Assembly (NCBI RefSeq): GCF_013248975.1
Contig: NZ_JABRWH010000001.1
Location: 2,996,001-3,060,000 of the forward strand
Direction of reading: 5' to 3'
Origin: Neobacillus endophyticus
GTDB lineage: Bacteria > Bacillota > Bacilli > Bacillales > Cytobacillaceae
DNA length: 64,000 bases
This document shows, in pieces, positions 52,686 to 62,059 of this stretch. Under the pieces are notes generated by a model that saw only the letters and a list, made by a program, of their open reading frames with translations, was not told the origin of the DNA and ran no database searches. The position numbers and the translations under genes are program-made. Positions within the stretch are counted from its first letter, which is position 1; every line of letters starts with the position of its first letter.

Positions 52686-53210
52686 TCAAATGGTTTGGAT
52701 CCGCAGGAGTAATTCTGCTTTTTCTTCCTGGCTCAACATTCTTTCTGCCATTGGGAATAAAACATTTTCTTCCTTTGCGAAATGTTCAGTTAATATAAAA
52801 TAAGCATTTTGAATATATTGTGCCAGTTCTTTTCTTTTAGCATTTGTTAAGCAATCATGCTGCTCCACTTGAGAAAGGAATGTGCTAATGTTTAATTTTG
52901 CCTGGTCGTGCTCATATTCCATAGCAGCAATTGGTCCTATGGAAGTTCCTATATAGACACCCATCATTGGAAAAAGAACGCCTTCTTCTCGTTCTGAATG
53001 CTTGTCAAGATGATCCTTAAACTCCTTAACTTTTATGATTAATTCTCCAAAAGTTGTTTCTGTCTCAACTTCTTCGTCAATTTTTTGTGTTAGTGAGTAT
53101 AAACCATCCAGTTCTTGTAATAAAGGGGGATGCTCGTTTTTTAATTGTTTGAGACCCGCAGAAAGTTCAACTCCCTGATTACCGCCAAACGCACTCATGC
53201 ACTCGCTCAT
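52686..53210 (-). CDS. Hemerythrin-domain protein
   Basis: A 174-aa four-helix-bundle protein with the HHE/hemerythrin pattern of diiron ligands: His in LKNEHPPLLQEL, HLDKHSEREEGVLFPMM (HxxxE), EYEHDQAKLN and LTEHFAKEENVLFPM (HxxxE). Such proteins bind oxygen or nitric oxide, or act in iron-sulfur repair (RIC/ScdA C-terminal domain). The ScdA N-terminal domain is missing. An FNR-like box lies upstream. The ATG at 53210 has a GAGGTGACA-type RBS. Confidence 0.85.
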   Translation of the reverse strand: MSECMSAFGGNQGVELSAGLKQLKNEHPPLLQELDGLYSLTQKIDEEVETETTFGELIIKVKEFKDHLDKHSEREEGVLFPMMGVYIGTSIGPIAAMEYEHDQAKLNISTFLSQVEQHDCLTNAKRKELAQYIQNAYFILTEHFAKEENVLFPMAERMLSQEEKAELLLRIQTI

Positions 53211-53269
53211 CTTTTGTCACCTCAGTGTTATTATCTGATTCAAGTATAAAAACAATCTACATCTCATGT

Positions 53270-53285
53270 AGTGACCTATATCACA
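53270..53285 (-). promoter_or_regulatory. FNR/CRP-type box upstream of the hemerythrin gene
   Basis: Minus-strand TGTGA-TATAGG-TCACT, 9 of 10 fixed positions of TGTGA-N6-TCACA. It is about 60-75 bp before the hemerythrin start. Confidence 0.5.
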
Positions 53286-53370
53286 TAAAATAAAATCCCT
53301 TAAATATGGAAAAGGAATTGACAATTTTATGAAAAAAACGCCTAATTAAAAAAATATTAACATTTATCAC

Positions 53371-53399
53371 ACAATAATGGTTTCAAAGTTTCATATAAT
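53371..53399 (+). promoter_or_regulatory. Promoter of the 115-aa gene
   Basis: TTTCAA (53371-53376), a 17-bp spacer and TATAAT (53394-53399). Confidence 0.6.
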
Positions 53400-53447
53400 A
53401 TAGATAAGGCGAATGTGCCAAAATTATGAAAATAGGGAGGTTAAAAA

Positions 53448-53795
53448 ATGAGAACCCCAAATTATCATGATTTTTATCAAGTGGCGTTAGTACCGATTGG
53501 AATCAATGACTTGCTGGCATTAAAGGAATCAGCTGCATATTGTCCTAATTCTGCCTTCACACATTGGCTAATTGCCGTAGAAGGGGTACAGCTCCCGCAG
53601 AAAAAAATATACTTCCAATGGAAAGTGAGCGTCTATCCTGCAACCTATGGACAGGATTTCAATTGGAAAAAACCGTATTATTGCTCTGCAAATATGGAGC
53701 TTATGGATCAAGCACTAGCCTTAGCTTCCTCGCTAACGGCAGCAAGTAAGAAAGATCAGCTTTCCTCCGAAACATATTTAGAGAAAATCAGCTAA
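53448..53795 (+). CDS. Hypothetical protein, 115 aa
   Basis: Not recognised. The RBS AGGGAGG before the ATG and a good promoter support it as real. The protein is soluble, rich in Tyr and Trp in the middle (THWLIAVEGVQLPQKKIYFQWKVSVYPATYGQDFNWKKPYYCSANMEL), and ends in a polar Ser/Lys helix. No signal peptide, membrane segment or known motif. It is divergent from the hemerythrin gene and shares the intergenic region carrying the FNR-like box, so it may share its control. Confidence 0.6.
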   Translation: MRTPNYHDFYQVALVPIGINDLLALKESAAYCPNSAFTHWLIAVEGVQLPQKKIYFQWKVSVYPATYGQDFNWKKPYYCSANMELMDQALALASSLTAASKKDQLSSETYLEKIS

Positions 53796-53865
53796 TGCCA
53801 TTAAAATCCGTATCTTTTGCTTCACCTTCTTTTTGTTATAATTTGTGAAAAAACATACATATAGA

Positions 53866-53899
53866 AATAATAAAAAAACGAGACCATATTAGTCTCGTC
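53866..53899 (-). terminator. Terminator after the KinD-like gene
   Basis: On the minus strand GACGAGAC-TAATATG-GTCTCGTTTTTTTATT, right at the stop of the kinase gene. Confidence 0.85.
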
Positions 53900-55397
53900 A
53901 TATATGAGCCAGAGGGAGTGATATTTCAACTTCTGTACCGATAGCTTCGATGCTATTTACCTGAATGCTCCCCCCGAAGGAATGGATAATTCGCTGGCAA
54001 ATAACCAAACCAAGTCCGGTTCCTGTCTCTTTAGAAGTGTAAAATGGTCGGAAAATTTCCGCTAATTGTGCTTTAGATATCCCCTTACCGCTGTCCTTAA
54101 TTTTTATCATACAAACATCTGACCGCTTTTCGAGTGTAATCTGAATCACACCTGAATTCTCGATTGATTCAAAGGCATTTTTTGTTATGTTTAAAATGAC
54201 TTGTTTGATTTGGTCTTTTACACATGAGACAATCACGGGTTCAGAAGGTAGTTCCCATTTGCATTCGGTATTAAGTGAGTTTCCTTCTAATTCAATTAGT
54301 GGCCTTAATTCATTTAATGCCTCTGCGATATTAATATGGCCAGTTGATTGGGCAGTAGGTTTGCCTAGTATTAGAAACTCGCTGACGATTTCATTTATTC
54401 TCTGCAGCTCGGTATTGATGACATCAAAGTAATAACGGTCAGCAGCATCCGTATATTTTTCTCTTAACAGCTGTATCAGTCCTTTTACACCTGTTAATGG
54501 GTTGCGAATTTCATGAGCAGTACTTGCCGCTAAAGTACCGATCAATTCAAGTTTTTGAATTTCATTTTCTTTGCGTTCCTTTTTCGTTTGAATTCTTAAT
54601 AGAATATATTTAAAAAGTAAATAGATAATATGTGTGATTACGAGAAAAATAAGGATGGATTGTATGAATAATGCTATCATATCATTTCCGTCTTGCTTCG
54701 CTATTTTCACTTTAATATTCCATGGAAGACTATCCATTGGTGAAGAAACCCATTGAAGTTTATCTTCTATATCCTGCTTGTTAACATTTAGCTCCAAAAT
54801 AGGTTTTTGCTTATCGTTTTCAACATATAGTTTTGCGTCTGGGGTGAGCACGTTCATCAGGTTTCTCATATAATCAATTCGCAGATCAGCCACTAGAATC
54901 GCTTTTACATTGCGGTTGTCATCGAGGACAGGAGTGGCTATTCCTAAAATGTCTTGATTATTTTTAACGGTTTCCACATAATCGGAAATAATCGTATCTT
55001 TTGTTTTAATTGCATCATGTATATAAGATAAGCTGGATGATTGAACACCTTTTCGTAAATTGTCGGTTCCAGTTAATACTCTGCCGCGATTGTCAAGTAA
55101 ATAAAGCCCTCCGTATCGTGGATCATTCTGCTTAACTTGCTTTAACAATGGCTCCATTTTATCGGGGGAATCAAGATTTCCTTGTACAGCGTAGGAAAGA
55201 ATTTTTAAGCTGGTGATCGTTTCGTTGAAGAATTGATCCCAGTTCTTTTGGTAGATGGATGCAACCCATAAAGCATCATTCTTCTTTTGTAGGTTCTTTT
55301 CTTTTACAATTTTATTAAAATAATATGTACAAAAAATAATAGCAGGAATGATGACTACAAGAGAATAGATGAGAAAATTGCCTTTATATTTTTTCAT
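53898..55397 (-). CDS. kinD: Membrane sensor histidine kinase with Cache domain, KinD-like
   Basis: A 499-aa kinase. Helix 1 is at about 9-27, the extracytoplasmic dCache-like sensor at about 35-235 (DPRYGGLYLLDNRGRVLTGTDN, SDYVETVKNNQDILGIATPVLDDN), helix 2 at about 240-262, HisKA ASTAHEIRNPLTGVKG with His295, then HATPase (N box, DSGKGI, TGTGLGL). The double-Cache layout and position next to an mhqR-like gene match kinD of B. subtilis, which feeds the sporulation phosphorelay and controls matrix formation. RBS GAGGTATAC. Confidence 0.83.
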   Translation of the reverse strand: MKKYKGNFLIYSLVVIIPAIIFCTYYFNKIVKEKNLQKKNDALWVASIYQKNWDQFFNETITSLKILSYAVQGNLDSPDKMEPLLKQVKQNDPRYGGLYLLDNRGRVLTGTDNLRKGVQSSSLSYIHDAIKTKDTIISDYVETVKNNQDILGIATPVLDDNRNVKAILVADLRIDYMRNLMNVLTPDAKLYVENDKQKPILELNVNKQDIEDKLQWVSSPMDSLPWNIKVKIAKQDGNDMIALFIQSILIFLVITHIIYLLFKYILLRIQTKKERKENEIQKLELIGTLAASTAHEIRNPLTGVKGLIQLLREKYTDAADRYYFDVINTELQRINEIVSEFLILGKPTAQSTGHINIAEALNELRPLIELEGNSLNTECKWELPSEPVIVSCVKDQIKQVILNITKNAFESIENSGVIQITLEKRSDVCMIKIKDSGKGISKAQLAEIFRPFYTSKETGTGLGLVICQRIIHSFGGSIQVNSIEAIGTEVEISLPLAHI

Positions 55398-55486
55398 TTT
55401 GTATACCTCGATATTTCACAGTTAATACTATATATATTTATTGTTCACTATTTGAATAATTTTTTCCTGCTTTTTCTTTTGGTAAA

Positions 55487-55515
55487 TTGACAGCAAACGA
55501 TAATTTTTTTATAAT
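55487..55515 (+). promoter_or_regulatory. Consensus sigma-A promoter of the mhqR-like gene
   Basis: TTGACA (55487-55492), 17 bp, TATAAT (55510-55515): both hexamers perfect. Confidence 0.85.
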
Positions 55516-55533
55516 AATTTTGAAATCGAGATA
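55516..55533. promoter_or_regulatory. Putative MhqR operator, autoregulatory
   Basis: AATTTTGAAATCGAGATA agrees at 14 of 18 positions with the MhqR box TATCTCGAATTCGAGATA as I recall it. It directly follows the -10 hexamer, a repressing position. Confidence 0.5.
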
Positions 55534-55569
55534 ATTTTAGTGACAATTTTTAAAAGGATGAAAAATACG

Positions 55570-56010
55570 ATGGAAAACGATTCAATTGCAATTTCTTTAA
55601 AATTGTTTATTGTCCTTTCAAGGGCCTATAAAGCAATAAATGAACATGTGAATAAAGTCATACAAGCTAATGGGTTAAATCCGACGGAATTTGCTGTACT
55701 TGAACTGTTGTATCATAAGGGGGATCAGCCATTACAGCAAATTGGCGGTAAAATTCTGCTTGCCAGCGGAAGTATTACTTATGTAGTGGATAAGCTGGAA
55801 CAAAAAGGGTTATTAAAACGAATTGCTTGTCCAAAAGACCGCCGCGTCACCTATGCACAGATTTCAGATGAAGGGAAACAATTAATCCAGGACATTTTCC
55901 CTGACCATGCTAAGCAAATCGATACCTTAATGTCGAGCCTGAACGATTCGGAAAAGTTAGAAGCAATCAACTTATTGAAAAAATTGGGTATCCCAGCGGG
56001 GAAATTTTAA
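55570..56010 (+). CDS. mhqR: MarR-family repressor, MhqR-like
   Basis: A 146-aa MarR-type winged helix. LFIVLSRAYKAINEHVNKVIQANGLNPTEFAVLELLYHKGDQPLQQIGGKILLASGSITYVVDKLEQKGLLKRIACPKDRRVTYAQISDEGK shows the complete HTH and wing with the DRR motif. MhqR in B. subtilis represses quinone-detoxifying dioxygenase and azoreductase genes. Position beside kinD and an MhqR-like box over its promoter support the name. The start is not certain: ATG at 55570 (AAAGGATG upstream) is preferred to ATG 55558 or GTG 55540. Confidence 0.78.
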   Translation: MENDSIAISLKLFIVLSRAYKAINEHVNKVIQANGLNPTEFAVLELLYHKGDQPLQQIGGKILLASGSITYVVDKLEQKGLLKRIACPKDRRVTYAQISDEGKQLIQDIFPDHAKQIDTLMSSLNDSEKLEAINLLKKLGIPAGKF

Positions 56011-56099
56011 TACGGCCATCGGTCGTATTTTTTTTATTAAAGGAATATGAATAGGTATTGTCGAAATGTTTATAACTGATATTAAAGGAGGATGTTTCC

Positions 56100-57794
56100 A
56101 TGGGGTTTGAGAATTATACATATGTTCGCCCGGATCTGGACGAAGTTCGAAGAAGATTTGATGAGACACTTGAACGGTTTCAACAAGCTTCATCAGCTGC
56201 AGAACAATGTAATGCAATGGATGAAATCAACCAATTAAGAAATCATTTGGATACGATGTTTAATCTTGTGTATATTCGTCATTCTATTGATACAAATGAT
56301 GATTTTTATAAACAGGAGCAGGATTATATAGATGAACTCCAGCCTGAGGTTGAGGGGCTAGTGACGAAATACTATCAGGCGTTAACAAATTCCAAATTCC
56401 GTGATGATCTTGAAGCAAAATGGGGGATCCAGCTGTTTGCTCTTGCAGAAGGACAGCTAAAGACGTTTAAACCGGAAATTGTTCCATTGCTGCAAAAGGA
56501 AAATCGGTTATCAACTGAATATACGAAACTGATAGCTTCTGCCAAGATCCAATTTGAAGGGGAAGAAAGGACGCTTGCTCAGATGGGTCCATTTGCCCAG
56601 TCTACTGATCGGGAAATGAGGAAAAAAGCAAATGAAGCCAGCAACGGTTTTTTTGCAGAGCATGAGTCAGAATTAGACAGGATTTTTGATGATCTCGTTA
56701 AAGTAAGAACGGAGATTGCGAACAAGCTTGGCTATGAAAATTTCGTGGAACTTGGATATTACCGTATGATGCGTACAGATTACAATGCAGAAATGGTCGC
56801 AAATTTCCGCAGGCAGATCAAAGACTCGATTGTCCCGATTGCGTCTAAGCTAAAGGAACGTCAGCGTAAGCGTCTAAGACTTGATCAATTAAAGTATTAT
56901 GATGAAGGCTTTATTTTTGAGACAGGTAATGCAGCGCCAAAAGGAAACCCTGAATGGATCATAGCAAATGGGCAGAAAATGTATGAAGAGCTTTCAAAGG
57001 AAACTGGGGAATTTTTTCGTTTTATGCAGGAAAATAATTTGATGGACCTTGTGGCTAAAAAGGGCAAAGCCAGTGGCGGCTACTGTACGTTCATTGAAAA
57101 CCATAAAGCACCGTTTATCTTTTCCAATTTTAATGGTACATCAGGGGATATTGACGTGTTAACACATGAAGCTGGCCACGCTTTTCAGGTATATTTAAGC
57201 AGGGAATTTGAAATTCCTGAATACTTTTGGCCAACATATGAAGCTTGTGAGATACACTCAATGAGTATGGAATTTTTCACTTGGCCATGGATGGAGCTAT
57301 TCTTTAAAGAAGATACTGATAAATATAAGTATTCACATTTGAGCGATGCTTTGATGTTCCTTCCATATGGAGTGTCTGTAGATGAATTTCAGCATTGGGT
57401 GTATGAGAATCCGGAAGCAACGCCTAATGATAGGAAGTTAAAGTGGCGAGAAATTGAAAAGAAGTATTTGCCACATAAAGACTATGATGGGAATGAGTAT
57501 TTAGAAAATGGCGGCTATTGGCAGCGTCAAGGCCATATTTACAATTCTCCTTTTTATTATATTGATTATACATTAGCTCAAATTTGTGCTTTTCAATTCT
57601 GGAAACGTTCACGTGAAGACCGCGAGGCGGCATGGGCTGATTATGTGAATTTATGCAAGCTTGGAGGAAGTTTGTCCTTTACAAAGCTTGTTGCAGCAGC
57701 AAATCTAATATCTCCATTTGAAAATGGCTGTGTGGAATCGGTTGCCGGTGAAATTGAAAAATGGTTAGTCTCAATTAATGATAAAGCTTTATAA
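56100..57794 (+). CDS. M3-family oligoendopeptidase
   Basis: A 564-aa cytosolic zinc metallopeptidase that cuts short peptides. The zinc site HEAGHAFQVY (about 356-365) carries both His and the catalytic Glu; the third ligand Glu lies in EACEIHSMSMEFF. The long helical N terminus and C terminus (YYIDYTLAQICAFQFWKRS) are typical of the PepF/M3 group of bacilli. AAAGGAGGATG precedes the ATG. The gene is cut off from clpE by a strong hairpin. Confidence 0.9.
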   Translation: MGFENYTYVRPDLDEVRRRFDETLERFQQASSAAEQCNAMDEINQLRNHLDTMFNLVYIRHSIDTNDDFYKQEQDYIDELQPEVEGLVTKYYQALTNSKFRDDLEAKWGIQLFALAEGQLKTFKPEIVPLLQKENRLSTEYTKLIASAKIQFEGEERTLAQMGPFAQSTDREMRKKANEASNGFFAEHESELDRIFDDLVKVRTEIANKLGYENFVELGYYRMMRTDYNAEMVANFRRQIKDSIVPIASKLKERQRKRLRLDQLKYYDEGFIFETGNAAPKGNPEWIIANGQKMYEELSKETGEFFRFMQENNLMDLVAKKGKASGGYCTFIENHKAPFIFSNFNGTSGDIDVLTHEAGHAFQVYLSREFEIPEYFWPTYEACEIHSMSMEFFTWPWMELFFKEDTDKYKYSHLSDALMFLPYGVSVDEFQHWVYENPEATPNDRKLKWREIEKKYLPHKDYDGNEYLENGGYWQRQGHIYNSPFYYIDYTLAQICAFQFWKRSREDREAAWADYVNLCKLGGSLSFTKLVAAANLISPFENGCVESVAGEIEKWLVSINDKAL

Positions 57795-57796
57795 AA

Positions 57797-57846
57797 GAAG
57801 GATAAAAGCGAAGCCATAAAAGAGCGGCTTCGCTTTTATCCTTTAT
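57797..57846. terminator. Strong bidirectional terminator between pepF-like gene and clpE
   Basis: A 16-bp stem, GGATAAAAGCGAAGCC (57800-57815) with GGCTTCGCTTTTATCC (57826-57841), flanked by A/T runs; it serves convergent genes. Confidence 0.95.
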
Positions 57847-57856
57847 TTAATACCAG

Positions 57857-60007
57857 CTATTTAACAGCAGCAACTTCAGAAGTAACGGATAATTCATCGT
57901 CTACTAAAACAGCAGTTAATGTTCTTGCATCTGGCTCATCCAAGATAAAATCAGCAATTTTGTCTTCAAGCTGCTCTTGAATTGTTCGGCGCAAAGGTCT
58001 TGCGCCAAATGCTGGATGATAGCCTAATTCAGCTAATTTTTCTTTCACCTCTTCTGAGAAGGTTAAATCAATATTTTGTTCCTTTAATGTTTCTTTCAAT
58101 TCATTCAACATGAGGTCAACAATTTTTAAGATATGCTTTTGATCTAGTGAGTGGAATTCGATAATGCTGTCTATGCGGTTTAAGAATTCCGGTTTAAAGA
58201 ACCCGCCAAGTGAATCAAGAATACTTGATTCTTCTACTGCTTCACTCGTGCCAAAACCGACATGAATCGATTTTTGCGCTACACCTGCATTACTTGTCAT
58301 GATGATAACCGTGTCTTTAAAGCTTATAACTCGACCCTGACTGTCAGTAAGACGTCCGTCTTCCAAAATTTGCAGGAACATATGCTGTACATCTGGATGT
58401 GCCTTTTCAATTTCATCCAATAGGATGATGCTATACGGATTTCGGCGAACTTTTTCTGTAAGCTGTCCTGCTTCATCGTGGCCGACATAGCCTGGAGGGG
58501 AACCAATTAATTTTGAGACACTGTGTTTTTCCATGTATTCACTCATATCAAGACGAATCATAGAATCCTTGGAGCCGAATAATTCCTCAGCCAGTGTTTT
58601 GGTTAATTCTGTTTTCCCTACGCCCGTCGGACCAACAAACAGGAAGGAACCAATTGGGCGATTTTTCGCTTTTAAACCGGCTCGGCTGCGGCGAATCGCC
58701 TTCGCAATTTTTCGCACTGCTTTTTCTTGACCAATGACTTTTTTATTTAAATTTTCTTCCAGCAGTTTCATTTTCAACTGTTCATCCTGCTGAAGCTTTC
58801 CAACAGGAATCCCAGTTTTTTGTTCAATAATTTCTTGAATATGGGAAACCGTAACAATTGGTCTTTGTGCACTGGATTCATAATTTAATGTTTTTTCCAG
58901 TTTAACTTCCTCATCACGAAGTTTGGCTGCTTTTTCATATGCTTCATTCTTAAGTGCCTCTTCCTTTTCAGCAGCAATTTCTTTTAGACGTGCTTCGAGG
59001 TGAATCATATTTGTGTCATCAGTAGTAAGATTTAATTTGGAACCTGCTTCATCCAATAGATCAATGGCTTTATCAGGCAAGAAGCGGTCCTGAATATAGC
59101 GTTGTGATAAAGTTACACATGCACGAATGGCTTCTTCAGAATAAGAAACATCATGATAGTCTTCATATTTCTTTTGAATGCCGGTTAAAATTTCAATGGC
59201 AGCCTCTGTTGAAGGCTCTTGCACATGCACTGGCTGGAATCTTCTTTCCAGTGCAGAATCCTTTTCAATTTGGCGGTATTCTTTTAATGTTGTGGCCCCG
59301 ACAACCTGCAATTCACCGCGGGCAAGTGCTGGTTTTAAAATGTTGCCTGCATCCATTGAGCCTTCTGCTGAACCGGCACCAACTAGTAAATGGATTTCAT
59401 CAATAAATAAAACAATATTTTTACGTTTTTGTAATTCCGCGATTAGTTGCTTCATTCGTTCCTCAAATTGACCGCGGATGCCGGTATTGGCTACAAGCGT
59501 GGCAACATCAAGTAAATAAACCTCTTTATTTTGAAGTTTCCCTGGTACGTCTCCTTCGGATATTTTTAAGGCAAGTCCTTCGGCAATTGCTGTTTTTCCC
59601 ACACCAGGTTCACCAATTAAAACCGGATTATTTTTATTTCGGCGGTTTAAAATTTCAATGACACGTCTTATTTCTTCATCACGTCCGACTACCGGATCAA
59701 TAAGACCGGCTTTTGCCATGTGTGTCAAGTTACGGCCAAAGTGGTCGATAATGCCGTTAGAATGATTTCTTTCAGCTTGCGGTGTCATTTGACCTTTCGT
59801 ATTTGAACCTTGTGGTAAGATACTCTGAGTTTGGAAAAGGTCACTAAAAGGAAAATTTTGAAACGGATTCATGTTCATTCCAGATCCTAGTGATTGTTTC
59901 TCTTTTATATAACATTCGTGACATAGTTTCATTTCTTTACGTTGACCATTCACATTTAAATTTAATTGAACATTAACTTGTTTTTGATTGCATTTTTGAC
60001 AAAGCAT
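57857..60007 (-). CDS. clpE: ATP-dependent Clp protease ATPase subunit ClpE
   Basis: A 716-aa AAA+ unfoldase working with ClpP under heat and protein stress. It has the ClpE-specific N-terminal zinc finger CQKC..CHEC (residues 3-31), then D1 with Walker A GEPGVGKT, a UVR-like coiled middle ([30 protein letters not shown]) and D2 with GPTGVGKTE and the sensor region. It lacks the long N domain of ClpC. The upstream region carries CtsR boxes overlapping a sigma-A promoter. RBS AAGGAGG. Confidence 0.95.
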   Translation of the reverse strand: MLCQKCNQKQVNVQLNLNVNGQRKEMKLCHECYIKEKQSLGSGMNMNPFQNFPFSDLFQTQSILPQGSNTKGQMTPQAERNHSNGIIDHFGRNLTHMAKAGLIDPVVGRDEEIRRVIEILNRRNKNNPVLIGEPGVGKTAIAEGLALKISEGDVPGKLQNKEVYLLDVATLVANTGIRGQFEERMKQLIAELQKRKNIVLFIDEIHLLVGAGSAEGSMDAGNILKPALARGELQVVGATTLKEYRQIEKDSALERRFQPVHVQEPSTEAAIEILTGIQKKYEDYHDVSYSEEAIRACVTLSQRYIQDRFLPDKAIDLLDEAGSKLNLTTDDTNMIHLEARLKEIAAEKEEALKNEAYEKAAKLRDEEVKLEKTLNYESSAQRPIVTVSHIQEIIEQKTGIPVGKLQQDEQLKMKLLEENLNKKVIGQEKAVRKIAKAIRRSRAGLKAKNRPIGSFLFVGPTGVGKTELTKTLAEELFGSKDSMIRLDMSEYMEKHSVSKLIGSPPGYVGHDEAGQLTEKVRRNPYSIILLDEIEKAHPDVQHMFLQILEDGRLTDSQGRVISFKDTVIIMTSNAGVAQKSIHVGFGTSEAVEESSILDSLGGFFKPEFLNRIDSIIEFHSLDQKHILKIVDLMLNELKETLKEQNIDLTFSEEVKEKLAELGYHPAFGARPLRRTIQEQLEDKIADFILDEPDARTLTAVLVDDELSVTSEVAAVK

Positions 60008-60047
60008 GTTAAATAACCTCCTTGTTATTTGCTTTTATCATTTTGAC

Positions 60048-60090
60048 TTTGACTAACTTTGACCTTAGTATACTCTGACCTTTTTTGACT
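60048..60090 (-). promoter_or_regulatory. CtsR operators upstream of clpE
   Basis: On the minus strand GGTCAAA-GTT-AGTCAAA (60048-60064), followed by a further AGTCAAA, and AGTCAAA-AAA-GGTCAGA (60074-60090). These heptad direct repeats with 3-bp spacing are the CtsR box, present at least twice. Confidence 0.88.
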
Positions 60091-60095
60091 TTCAA
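60067..60095 (-). promoter_or_regulatory. Sigma-A promoter of clpE
   Basis: Minus-strand TTGAAA (60090-60095), 17 bp, TATACT (60067-60072), interleaved with the CtsR boxes. Confidence 0.8.
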
Positions 60096-60234
60096 GTCAT
60101 ACGCTTTGGTAATTTTTGTTGATTAAAAGGAAACTCCGTTAGCTAAAATCATCCAATAACTTTACATGCAAAAGGAAAAAAGCTCGTCTTTGTTTGTCCA
60201 GATTCTCATATATTGGAGATAAGGGGGAGATGAT

Positions 60235-61284
60235 GTGAAAAGGAATTGGAATCAGGCCTTTCAAATTGCAGCAGTCTATGTCGGGACTGTGGTTGGAGCA
60301 GGATTCGCCACTGGAAAAGAAATCGTCGAATTTTTTTCGCGATTTGGTTTCTTTGGCTTAATTAGTATATTGATGAGCGGGTATCTTTTTGTGATGATCG
60401 GTTCCAAGTTAATGAGAATGGCAGCACAAATTAACGCTAAATCTTATCAGGAATTTAATGAGCATTTATTTGGTAAATGGCCATCACGGATTATTAATAT
60501 TGTTATGCTTTTTATGTTATTAGGAGTTAGTGCAGTGATGTTGTCAGGGGCAGGAGCAGTATTTGAGGAGCAGCTGGGACTGCCCAAAAATGTTGGAGTG
60601 ATTTTAACGATCATTCTTTCTTATTTGGTCATGATGCTTGGGACGAAAGGTCTATTTGCCGTCAATACTTTTGTTGTACCGCTAATGATCAGCTTTAGTT
60701 TAATATTAATGATTTTATCATTAAGAATGCCAAACTTTCTTCAACAGTTGCTGTATATTCCACATGCAGATGACGGGTGGAAGAGTGTGATTTCCCCATT
60801 TTCATATGCAGCCTTAAATTTGGGGCTTGCACAGGCAGTATTAGTACCTGTCGCAACAGAAGTTAAAGATGATTGGACAATTAAATGGGGAGGGATTCTG
60901 GGAGGACTTGGATTAACACTTATTTTGCTTGCTAGTCATTTTACTTTAATCATGCTGCCAGACGTTGAAAATTATGAAATACCGATGGCAATCATAATGA
61001 AAAATCTGGCTCCATTTTTCTATTGGATTTTTGTAATGGTGATTTATGGTGAAATATTTACTTCTGTCATAGGAAATGTCTTTGGACTTGACAGACAGCT
61101 TCAGCAATATAAGCCGGTTCCAGCAATACTCTCAGTAACGGCTATTTTTGCGTGCTCTTATCTCATAAGTCTAGTAAATTACGGGACTCTTCTTTCCTAT
61201 TTATATCCATTGTTTGGATATATTTGCATAATCTTTTTTGTCTTATTGTGGATGAAACCTTTTATGCCAAATGAAACGAAATAA
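60235..61284 (+). CDS. ykvI: YkvI-type membrane protein
   Basis: A 349-aa polytopic membrane protein with about ten helices. QIAAVYVGTVVGAGFATGKEIVEFFSRFG at helix 1 is a typical glycine-rich unwound helix of the APC/LeuT-like fold. B. subtilis has ykvI right beside clpE, as here; its substrate is unknown. The start is a GTG at 60235 behind AAGGGGGAG (an ATG two bases earlier meets a stop at once). A terminator follows. Confidence 0.82.
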   Translation: MKRNWNQAFQIAAVYVGTVVGAGFATGKEIVEFFSRFGFFGLISILMSGYLFVMIGSKLMRMAAQINAKSYQEFNEHLFGKWPSRIINIVMLFMLLGVSAVMLSGAGAVFEEQLGLPKNVGVILTIILSYLVMMLGTKGLFAVNTFVVPLMISFSLILMILSLRMPNFLQQLLYIPHADDGWKSVISPFSYAALNLGLAQAVLVPVATEVKDDWTIKWGGILGGLGLTLILLASHFTLIMLPDVENYEIPMAIIMKNLAPFFYWIFVMVIYGEIFTSVIGNVFGLDRQLQQYKPVPAILSVTAIFACSYLISLVNYGTLLSYLYPLFGYICIIFFVLLWMKPFMPNETK

Positions 61285-61323
61285 AGAAGGCAGCTGTCAG
61301 AATGAACAGCTGCCTTCTTTATT
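61282..61323. terminator. Bidirectional terminator after ykvI
   Basis: AAAGAAGGCAGCTGT (61283-61297) pairs with ACAGCTGCCTTCTTT (61306-61320), a 15-bp stem. It also covers the end of the convergent CPBP gene. Confidence 0.93.
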
Positions 61324-61924
61324 TGATCGGCATGATAATAAATATCATGATGTCAAAAATGATATGCGATACGATGATCAGCGGCATACTCTTTTTCCAA
61401 TAATATAAGGCTCCCCAGACCAATCCGGAAATGAACGAGGCCAATACCAATATGAAAGAGCCAGAATAAATATTGGACAAGGCATACAATAACGCTCCAG
61501 CTGCTATGCTTGTGAACGGCTTAAAGTAGTTCAACAGTCTTTTTTGGACAAAACCGCGCCAAAAAAGTTCTTCTCCTGGCGCTGCCACTAAAATGAGCCC
61601 CAGGTATTCAAAAAATAAACTTGGAGAATACAGGTGATAGAGCCGGGTAACGCTATTTTCGATCGGAAAATGATAAATGATTTTGTTACCAAGCCAAAAA
61701 GTTGTATATAAAAGCAGACCGGATATTATTCCAAAGAATAAATACTTCGTAAAAGATGCTTCATCATCAACTTTTCCCTGAAACAAAGAATAAATAATTA
61801 AAACTAAAATAGAAGCAGTAAAAATATACCAAAAAATATCCTGCTCTTGAAAAGAATAAAATAATAGTAATTGTGCAATAATTACCCCTGCTATTAAGCG
61901 GAAATCCATCAGGAGATTCTTCAT
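61319..61924 (-). CDS. CPBP/CAAX-type intramembrane metalloprotease
   Basis: A 201-aa protein with six to seven hydrophobic helices. The family motifs EELFWRGFVQKRL (Glu-Glu-x3-Arg, about 118-130) and SHIIFDI (His near the C terminus) are intact. Members are ABI/CAAX-type intramembrane peptidases with varied roles, including bacteriocin self-protection; no bacteriocin gene is nearby. Single gene. Confidence 0.85.
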   Translation of the reverse strand: MKNLLMDFRLIAGVIIAQLLLFYSFQEQDIFWYIFTASILVLIIYSLFQGKVDDEASFTKYLFFGIISGLLLYTTFWLGNKIIYHFPIENSVTRLYHLYSPSLFFEYLGLILVAAPGEELFWRGFVQKRLLNYFKPFTSIAAGALLYALSNIYSGSFILVLASFISGLVWGALYYWKKSMPLIIVSHIIFDIMIFIIMPIK

Positions 61925-62059
61925 TAAATGTAAACCCCTTTAACTGAAATAAAACTTATTATACCAAAAAATTTTTGAAATGACCCATAAAACATTCTTT
62001 TCATTTTTGCGATAAGAAATGGAAAATGAGAAAAAATAAACGGGAAGGGAGTGAAAACC

